Positions 58,586 through 64,000 of a stretch of DNA of 64,000 nucleotides are shown one piece after another (positions within the stretch are counted from its first letter, which is position 1; each line of letters begins with the position of its first letter). Both the position numbers and the translations under genes were made by a program. The notes beneath the pieces are model-generated. The model ran no database searches. It was not told where the DNA came from and worked only from the letters and a program-made list of their open reading frames with translations. The DNA lies in contig JAKSKU010000011.1 in NCBI GenBank assembly GCA_024401565.1, positions 1 to 64,000 of the forward strand. Reading direction: 5' to 3'. The DNA comes from Paludibacteraceae bacterium. GTDB lineage: Bacteria > Bacteroidota > Bacteroidia > Bacteroidales > Paludibacteraceae.

Positions 58586-59911
58586 TTAATGGTTATGTGT
58601 ATGTGCTGGAATAGCGTTCGACGACGACGCAAGATGCAGACGAGCCACATCCGACGTCGCAACGATATCACCGCTACGCAGACCTGAAAGCACCTCAGTA
58701 CGCTCTCCATCTGTTTCGCCAAGAGTGACAAACTGCTTCTTGAAAGCATCCTCATGCTTCTTGACAAACACCTGCGCAACACCTTGATCCTCAGCGATAG
58801 CACAGTTTGGAACCGTGATCACATTCTTCTTCTCCTTCGTCACCACATAACACTCCACGCTTGTGCCAGACATCACATTATTGATATTCTTGAATTCAAA
58901 TAGCAGAGGAATATAGTAGCCACCGTCGGCAGTGGTGATAGCCTGGCTCACCTGTCTGCCATCCATTTTATCAAGAGCAAACACCTCAGGAGCGTAGGCA
59001 GTGCGGAATTTAACCGTCTTGATGCTCGACGCACTCTTATGATAACGCTGAGGAAGCTTCACCTGAAGCATCAGTTTATCGTTCTGCGACACGACCGCAA
59101 GTTGTTCACCAGCGTTGACGAAAGCACCGTCGGAGACATTGATGCTCTTCACAAAACCAGCAATCTGGCTTTTCGACGTCGCCTTACCAGAAGAGATTTT
59201 AGAGGCAAGGTTGGCATGCTTCACCTTAGCCTGCTCGTAGCGCTCCTTACATTCATTAAGCTCTTTCTTCGACACGATCATCTCCTCACTAAGTTTCAAA
59301 TCACGTTCATATTCCCTACGTGCGGCCTCCAACTCGATAGTTGCTTTCTCCACCAAATCACTCGCCTCACCCACATTGGTACTGATAGTGAAAAGCACCT
59401 GACCTGCATTCACCTTGCCACCCATCGTCACACCTGAAGCGATAGAGACGATACCAGAGAAAGGAGCCACCACAGAAGCCTCACCCTTGGTAGTCGGAAG
59501 GATTTCACCCGTCGCCACGATGACGTGGGAGAACTCAGAAAAGGCAGCTGTCTCAGTGGAAATCTTCTTTATATCGGCAGCATTTAAATGCACCTCACCC
59601 TCATGTTTTTTGTGACCCTCCTCATCGTCATTGTGGAAGTCTTCAGTGTGCGAATGTCCGTTTGCTACATTCGATTTTCTATCTTCGCTATTATTTTTTC
59701 GTTCATCATGATCATCGTGGTCGTCATGATCATCGTCGTCATGATCGTGGTGATGATGGTCATGATCTTCATCCTCGTCATGGTGTTCCTCGTATTCAGA
59801 ATGTACATGTCCGTGCTCGTGATCATGTCCAGCGTGGCTATGTCCATTATGGCAGTTCGTAAGAATTGCCGAGATATAAAAAGATAGAGCAAGAAATGCA
59901 AGTTTACGCAT
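58586..59911 (-). CDS. RND periplasmic adaptor lipoprotein with His/Asp-rich metal-binding N-terminus
   Basis: 441 residues. The signal peptide ends in a lipobox (ISAILTNCHNG). Residues of about 20-105 are extremely rich in His, Asp and Glu (for example HSHAGHDHEHGHVHSEYEE), a likely metal-binding chaperone segment. The adaptor core has a biotinyl-lipoyl fold (VVAPFSGIVSIASGV, GQVLFTIS), a coiled hairpin (ATIELEAARREYERDLKLSE) and a beta-barrel domain. The C-terminus again has His (IPAHTHNH). It bridges the RND pump and the TolC-like duct. It is first in the pump operon and has the TTGCAA-N5-TTGCAA operator upstream. Confidence 0.9.
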   Translation of the reverse strand: MRKLAFLALSFYISAILTNCHNGHSHAGHDHEHGHVHSEYEEHHDEDEDHDHHHHDHDDDDHDDHDDHDERKNNSEDRKSNVANGHSHTEDFHNDDEEGHKKHEGEVHLNAADIKKISTETAAFSEFSHVIVATGEILPTTKGEASVVAPFSGIVSIASGVTMGGKVNAGQVLFTISTNVGEASDLVEKATIELEAARREYERDLKLSEEMIVSKKELNECKERYEQAKVKHANLASKISSGKATSKSQIAGFVKSINVSDGAFVNAGEQLAVVSQNDKLMLQVKLPQRYHKSASSIKTVKFRTAYAPEVFALDKMDGRQVSQAITTADGGYYIPLLFEFKNINNVMSGTSVECYVVTKEKKNVITVPNCAIAEDQGVAQVFVKKHEDAFKKQFVTLGETDGERTEVLSGLRSGDIVATSDVARLHLASSSNAIPAHTHNH

Positions 59912-59953
59912 AGTATTAGTTTTATTAATGGATGGTATAGAACCAATTTATTG

Positions 59954-59989
59954 CAAAAGTATTAGAAGGCTTTTGCAACTTGATTGCAA
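59954..59989 (-). promoter_or_regulatory. Efflux operon promoter with TTGCAA-N5-TTGCAA operator
   Basis: The -7 box is the reverse complement of CAAAAGTA (59954-59961). TTGCAA hexamers are at 59973-59978 and 59984-59989, 11 bp from the -7 box and 5 bp apart. This is identical in layout to the site before the tolC-like gene. Confidence 0.7.
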
Positions 59990-60033
59990 AATGGAAAAGA
60001 ATTGATTGTTTGTAAAAAATATTTTTCATGCAA

Positions 60034-60065
60034 TTTGGTGTGTCAAGATAAATGGTGTAATTTTG
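60034..60065 (+). promoter_or_regulatory. Bacteroidota-type promoter of LRR gene
   Basis: The -33 box TTTG (60034-60037), a 20-bp spacer and the -7 box TAATTTTG (60058-60065) lie 27 bp before the start codon. Confidence 0.75.
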
Positions 60066-60092
60066 CGCTTCAAAGGGTTATCATAAAACATC

Positions 60093-60911
60093 ATGATAGG
60101 AATAATAATAATTGTGGCAATTGCAGTGTTGGTATTCATACTGCTATTTGTGTTCAAAGCTCTTAAACCTAAGTATCTTGTATTGGATGCTGTCGCCAAA
60201 ACATGTGAGGCATTTAGTTGCGACAGAAATGCAAAGAATCTCGAGATTCCGCGAGAGGTAATGATCAAAGGAGAAACATATAAGGTTGTGGGCGTGAAAG
60301 ACGGTGCTTTTTCAGGTTGCAATGTTCTTGTCAGCGTCACACTGCCAGATACTGTCACTCGCATTGGACGTGGATCGTTTGAGCATTGCCATAATTTGGA
60401 GAGCATCACTATTTCGTCATCAGTTGAAAGTATCGGAGAGGGTGCGTTCTACGATTGTGTCAAATTAAAGGAGATAGATATTCCCAATAGTGTTGTTTCT
60501 ATAGGAGCAGGAGCGTTTTGTAGCTGTAAGAGTTTGGTAAATGTGGTTATTCCTGGTTCAGTGACGTCGATAAGCAACGGTGTGTTTGAGCATTGTGAGA
60601 ATCTTAAGAAGGTAGTGTTGCCTAATAGTGTTGTTTCTATAGGAGACGCTTCATTTTGGAATTGTGGATCTTTGGAAGAGATTATGTTGCCAAATTCACT
60701 CACAAAGATGGGACAGGGAACATTTATGGAATGCCATAGTTTGGCGTCGGTCACAATACCATCATCTGTTGAGGCTATAGGTGGTGGATCTTTCAAAAAC
60801 TGCGTAAATTTATCGCAGGTGAGAATAATGAATCCAAAGATGAAGATAGGAAAAGACGCGTTTCTAAACTGCAAAGCCACTGTAGGAGAATACACTACAG
60901 CTTCAGCTTAA
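60093..60911 (+). CDS. Membrane-anchored BspA-type leucine-rich repeat protein
   Basis: 272 residues. An N-terminal hydrophobic segment (IIIIVAIAVLVFILLFVF) is likely an uncleaved anchor. Seven to eight LRR_5 repeats of about 23 residues follow, each with the pattern IG.G.F..C..L..V.IP.SV (for example SIGEGAFYDCVKLKEIDIP). These repeats are found in Treponema/Bacteroidales BspA-like proteins that bind host proteins, but most of those are secreted. Here the protein seems to stay membrane-bound. Its 3' end overlaps the 3' end of menD by 4 bp. It has its own promoter. Confidence 0.82.
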   Translation: MIGIIIIVAIAVLVFILLFVFKALKPKYLVLDAVAKTCEAFSCDRNAKNLEIPREVMIKGETYKVVGVKDGAFSGCNVLVSVTLPDTVTRIGRGSFEHCHNLESITISSSVESIGEGAFYDCVKLKEIDIPNSVVSIGAGAFCSCKSLVNVVIPGSVTSISNGVFEHCENLKKVVLPNSVVSIGDASFWNCGSLEEIMLPNSLTKMGQGTFMECHSLASVTIPSSVEAIGGGSFKNCVNLSQVRIMNPKMKIGKDAFLNCKATVGEYTTASA

Positions 60912-62494
60912 AACTTACTTATTTCCAGCACCCTTGCCTTTGGGCTTTCATCAAAAAACCATTTCCAGATGTCAGACGGGATATTTTTGTCGTCGGCCGT
61001 TTTATAATCTATCTTATATGATTTGCAGATACCCTCTGCATTGAAATCATGGCTTTCAGCAACATAGTTTTTCACAGTCTCAGTTTGCTTCATAGCTAGT
61101 TTGGTGAAGATACTGCCTATTCCGTCGTTCACAAGAAGTATTCTCAAATTAGTGTTGGCCATACTCCATAGACTGCTGACGTCGTAGAAGAAACTCAAGT
61201 CGCCTATCACCAGGTAGACTGGCTTCTGCCCCACTCCACTTGCATAACCTATGGCTGCCGACATGCTTCCCTCAATTCCGTTCACTCCACGGTTGCAGAA
61301 GAAACGTAAGTGTTTTGCTTGTGCGTCCGGCATACACCAGTAGGCGTAATCGATGGCTCGTACAGTTGTGGAGTTGGCAAGAAAAATATCAGCCGACGGT
61401 GTGATGTGGTTAAGGAATTCATAGAATGCCGACGCATACTTCGTGGCATCAAACGTCTCTGACACCATTCTTGTCTCATCGCATATATTTTTAGTCCATT
61501 CTCCATTCAGGACGGGGCTATCCTTGCGTGGTTCAACAAACAGATGTGTCATGCACATGAATGTGTCGGCAAACTCCATAGATTTTGATACACGAACCAC
61601 AGTATGCGGTTTACATTTGCTGATGGATCCCTTTGCAACCTTGCTGACGATATGTCCACCGATATATACCACCAAGTCGGGATTGTACTTCTCTATTTCG
61701 TTGTCGGAGATGCGATTATATGAGTTATTCGAATTTTTAACAAGACCCTCCCCTACGATGAATTCCAAATTAGATAATACCTCTGTGTAGAATGGAGCTC
61801 CAAGATGGATGAACGCATCAATGTAGGCAGGGTTTATTCCGTCATACTGGCCAAGCACCACCAGCGGACGTTTGGACTCTTTCCATAACTGTCGCATCGA
61901 GTTGCCGAAAAGAGAAGCGTCTTCAATAAGAGAGATTTTTCTGAATTCAGGAAGAGCATCGACGCTACAGTCGAAAAAAGGTTCCTTTATCTGCATGTTG
62001 ATCTGCACCGGACCTTTCTGCCCGGCATACGCAATGTTCAAAGCAGCGTTGATCTCACGGTTGGCATACCACATACCGTCGGAGCTCTCATCGTCTTCCA
62101 CTTCGACGCTATATTTTACAGCTGACGCCAACGCTGGAGTCTGATGCATCGTCTGACCCATCATCTGCCCTATCATCTCCTTCGGACGGTCTGCGGTCAC
62201 CACGACCAAGCCGACACCTTGATATTGGGCCTCCACCAATGCAGGAAGAAGATTGGCCACCGCACTGCCGCTTGTGACGCATACAGCCACACGTCTGCCA
62301 CCTTGTGCCAAACCCATAGCCATGAACCCTGCGCTACGTTCATCCAATGCCCTGTGTACGGAAAAATCCCCACAACACATCGACTCCACAATAGGCATGT
62401 TTCTGCTTCCCGGACACACCACCACGTCTGTCAGGTTGTGAACTTTAAGCAGATATATCAACTGCTGAATATGCTTTTTTATTGAATATGCCAT
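60908..62494 (-). CDS. menD: 2-succinyl-5-enolpyruvyl-6-hydroxy-3-cyclohexene-1-carboxylate synthase
   Basis: 528 residues. The N-terminal thiamine-diphosphate domain has DVVVCPGSRNMPIVE, the activating Glu region ALDERSAGFMAMGLAQ and VCVTSGSAVANLLPALVEAQ. The C-terminal domain has FCNRGVNGIEGSMSAAIGYA and the metal-binding VIGDLSFFYD followed by NTNLRILLVNDGIGSIF. It makes SEPHCHC from isochorismate and 2-oxoglutarate in menaquinone synthesis. Other men genes are not seen in this window. It is convergent with the LRR gene. Confidence 0.93.
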   Translation of the reverse strand: MAYSIKKHIQQLIYLLKVHNLTDVVVCPGSRNMPIVESMCCGDFSVHRALDERSAGFMAMGLAQGGRRVAVCVTSGSAVANLLPALVEAQYQGVGLVVVTADRPKEMIGQMMGQTMHQTPALASAVKYSVEVEDDESSDGMWYANREINAALNIAYAGQKGPVQINMQIKEPFFDCSVDALPEFRKISLIEDASLFGNSMRQLWKESKRPLVVLGQYDGINPAYIDAFIHLGAPFYTEVLSNLEFIVGEGLVKNSNNSYNRISDNEIEKYNPDLVVYIGGHIVSKVAKGSISKCKPHTVVRVSKSMEFADTFMCMTHLFVEPRKDSPVLNGEWTKNICDETRMVSETFDATKYASAFYEFLNHITPSADIFLANSTTVRAIDYAYWCMPDAQAKHLRFFCNRGVNGIEGSMSAAIGYASGVGQKPVYLVIGDLSFFYDVSSLWSMANTNLRILLVNDGIGSIFTKLAMKQTETVKNYVAESHDFNAEGICKSYKIDYKTADDKNIPSDIWKWFFDESPKARVLEISKF

Positions 62495-62632
62495 TTTCTT
62501 CTTCTCTTGAATAACGATGCAAAATTAGTACAAATCATAAAAAATCGAAAATATCGGCAAATATCAAAAAAGAGAGTGTCAGTGAAAAAAGGAAAAAACT
62601 TAATTTTGCAAAAAATTTGAATTTAAAGTGTG

Positions 62633-63721
62633 ATGGCAAAATCAAGTTCGATTTATATAGGAGAGGCAAAAATGGCGCTTGCTGGAAAGTGGCAGAGTGC
62701 GTTGGTAGCATGTTCGGTGGCTATAATGGTTGCCATGATTCCGACGTTTGCCGAACACTTTATATCACAGTTGACAGGACATGTCAATCCAGGGGAATAC
62801 CAAACTTATGAGGAATACCGTAAGGCTTTGACGTCCAGCAACATCTCCGACAGCACATACGAGACACTTGTCATGGTCATAAATGTAGTATGGACGTTAT
62901 TGTTTGCTGTGCCGGTTATGCTTGCTTGTCTTGTGGGTATACGTCAGATGCATATAGAAGGCAAATCTCCTGTAGACGAGATGATATCATACATCCGTAC
63001 CGACAGGAAAGAGTTGTACAGACAAATTTGGAATGCAATGGTGAAGACACTGAGGTTGTGTGTCATACCATTGGCGCTATATGTAGTGTTCACTATGCTG
63101 CAAAAATTTGTCGACGACTATTATGCAGCGGAAAGATATGAAAGTCTTGCGTCGTTAAGTAAGATGGTATTTATGATTATGCTCATCTACAAATCGATGG
63201 AGTATATTTTCATCTCATATGTCAAAAAAGACAATCCTGACTTGGAAGACGAGGATGTGTTAAGCAATAGCGAGACACTGGTGAAAGGCAACAAACTTGT
63301 GGTTTGCAAGATAGCCGTGAGAGCAGCGTTACCTATCATACCTATAGTCATAGGATTGTTCATATTATTCTTTTTCCTTGCAATTGGAGCTATGTTCGGC
63401 TCGATCTTTGTCGCATTGTTTAATGATAAAATGGATCTGTATTCCATTTTCGATTATGTCGGACCAGTGTGGTATTATGTCTATGTCGCCATAAAAGTGT
63501 TGATATTGGCATATGTCCTTTCGCGTTTTCTTATGGCTTGTTCGGTGTTGTATTCAGAGCTTACGAATTATGCACCTAAATCTAGTGAGGATACGGACAA
63601 GGAAGAACCAAAGGATGAGCAGGAAAAGAGTGAGGAAGAGAATAAAGGCAATGACAATGCTCCTGAAGATATCAAATTGGAGCCAGAGATACCTTATGAG
63701 CAGAGATATATGCCAAGATAA
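62633..63721 (+). CDS. Polytopic membrane protein of unknown function
   Basis: 362 residues from the ATG at 62633; an in-frame GTG at 62630 is immediately upstream. It has about six membrane segments (ALVACSVAIMVAMIPTF, VVWTLLFAVPVMLACLVGI, LPIIPIVIGLFILFFFLAI and others) and an intervening cytoplasmic loop (RQMHIEGKSPVDEMISYIRT), an arrangement that weakly recalls DUF975-like proteins. The C-terminal 50 residues are an acidic disordered tail (SSEDTDKEEPKDEQEKSEEE). A TAATTTTG -7 box lies at 62601-62608. Function unknown. Confidence 0.7.
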   Translation: MAKSSSIYIGEAKMALAGKWQSALVACSVAIMVAMIPTFAEHFISQLTGHVNPGEYQTYEEYRKALTSSNISDSTYETLVMVINVVWTLLFAVPVMLACLVGIRQMHIEGKSPVDEMISYIRTDRKELYRQIWNAMVKTLRLCVIPLALYVVFTMLQKFVDDYYAAERYESLASLSKMVFMIMLIYKSMEYIFISYVKKDNPDLEDEDVLSNSETLVKGNKLVVCKIAVRAALPIIPIVIGLFILFFFLAIGAMFGSIFVALFNDKMDLYSIFDYVGPVWYYVYVAIKVLILAYVLSRFLMACSVLYSELTNYAPKSSEDTDKEEPKDEQEKSEEENKGNDNAPEDIKLEPEIPYEQRYMPR

Positions 63722-63773
63722 TTGCTTTTTTTAACATCTTTTGACAATTCAGAGAACAAACTTTTGACTATAA

Positions 63774-63781
63774 TATCTTTG
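63774..63781 (+). promoter_or_regulatory. -7 box upstream of the last gene
   Basis: TATCTTTG matches the -7 box, about 50 bp before the start codon at 63830. No well-spaced -33 box is seen. Confidence 0.35.
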
Positions 63782-63829
63782 CTTGCGAAAAAATATGTAT
63801 TATTGCAGTCTGAAACGAAAGGAGATGAT

Positions 63830-64000
63830 ATGAGTGAAACGACTTACAAAAAAATAAAGGAAATAGCCGAAACCGCCAATGGTAACCAGCTTACTAGGGC
63901 AGACCTTGCTTATGAACTAAAGATACAAGATTCTGTGGAAGTTGCCCGTCTCACATGGGAAGCTTACAATTTTTACAACAACAACCAGCTTATTAAATCG
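63830..64000 (+). CDS. Unknown protein, N-terminal part (partial)
   Basis: 57 residues from the ATG at 63830, open to the right edge. AAAGGAG lies 6 nt upstream. The protein begins MSETTYKKIKEIAETANGNQ and continues as short helices that resemble a helix-turn-helix-like fold (LTRADLAYELKIQDSVEVAR). I do not recognise the family, and the rest is outside the window. Confidence 0.6.
   Translation, partial: MSETTYKKIKEIAETANGNQLTRADLAYELKIQDSVEVARLTWEAYNFYNNNQLIKS

Noticed and set aside
59588-59887. Plus-strand hydrophobic ORF opposite the adaptor gene
   Set aside because: Its Val/Ile/Met runs are the antisense of His/Asp codons in the metal-binding segment.

Overview
The window is chromosomal DNA from a member of the Bacteroidota, most likely order Bacteroidales. 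It is AT-rich. Many genes have the Bacteroidota promoter (-33 TTTG, about 19-20 bp, -7 TAnnTTTG). Two secreted proteins end in domains that look like type IX secretion sorting domains. The gene set (DUF4197, LpxL-type acyltransferase, NhaD, MenD, U32 peptidase, BspA-type LRR, PIF1-like helicase with HRDC) fits an anaerobic gut- or host-type Bacteroidales. I cannot name the genus.

Layout. 1-2504: surface-protein operon, namely the N-terminal part of a repeat-rich adhesin-like protein and a small T9SS-type protein, with a (GT)10 tract upstream. 2860-4215: a solitary AAA ATPase. 4327-12077: polysaccharide flippase, an unknown exported protein, a PIF1-like helicase, a lipid A acyltransferase and an OmpA-family protein. 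12226-17139: a compact operon of NhaD antiporter, lipoprotein, EpsG-like membrane protein and CDF transporter. 17269-21695: DUF4197 protein, MscL, PHP phosphoesterase, HAD phosphatase and YchF. 21829: tRNA-Met(CAU). 22061-24013: glycoside hydrolase with CBM6. 24610-32053: TPR protein, outer-membrane barrel, TerB/J-domain protein and UvrC. 32132-32441: ParB-binding (parS-like) sites carried on a 55-bp tandem repeat. 32348-40769: U32 peptidase, DusB, DNA polymerase I, prenyl diphosphate synthase, DeoC, a MazG-like protein and NadA. 41466-49966: RecB/AddA-like helicase-nuclease, a BRCT-SUKH fusion, nitronate monooxygenase, an ADC-like protein, PlsC-like acyltransferase, thioesterase and RecO. 49975-59911: heavy-metal efflux system (TolC, RND, adaptor) with three AAA ATPase genes lying between its outer-membrane gene and its pump genes. 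60093-64000: BspA-type LRR protein, MenD, a membrane protein and a partial unknown gene.

Most notable observations. (1) Four solitary ATPase genes (2860, 51285, 52584, 53944), each joining an AAA ATPase to a C-terminal nuclease-like domain, are each preceded by a different duplicated element. In three of them the repeats sit beside the -7 box where a -33 box is expected. One cassette is flanked by a 38-bp duplication of the 3' end of the neighbouring pump gene, which suggests insertion as a unit. (2) The separated tolC and adaptor-pump genes share the operator TTGCAA-N5-TTGCAA at the same distance from the -7 box, so they are probably one regulon. (3) Two perfect matches to the parS consensus, plus one palindromic near-match and one degenerate copy, lie within about 275 bp. 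(4) Two families of short inverted-repeat elements are scattered through intergenic spaces; two copies lie between a promoter and its gene.

All functional calls are from reading the sequence and family knowledge. No database search was run.
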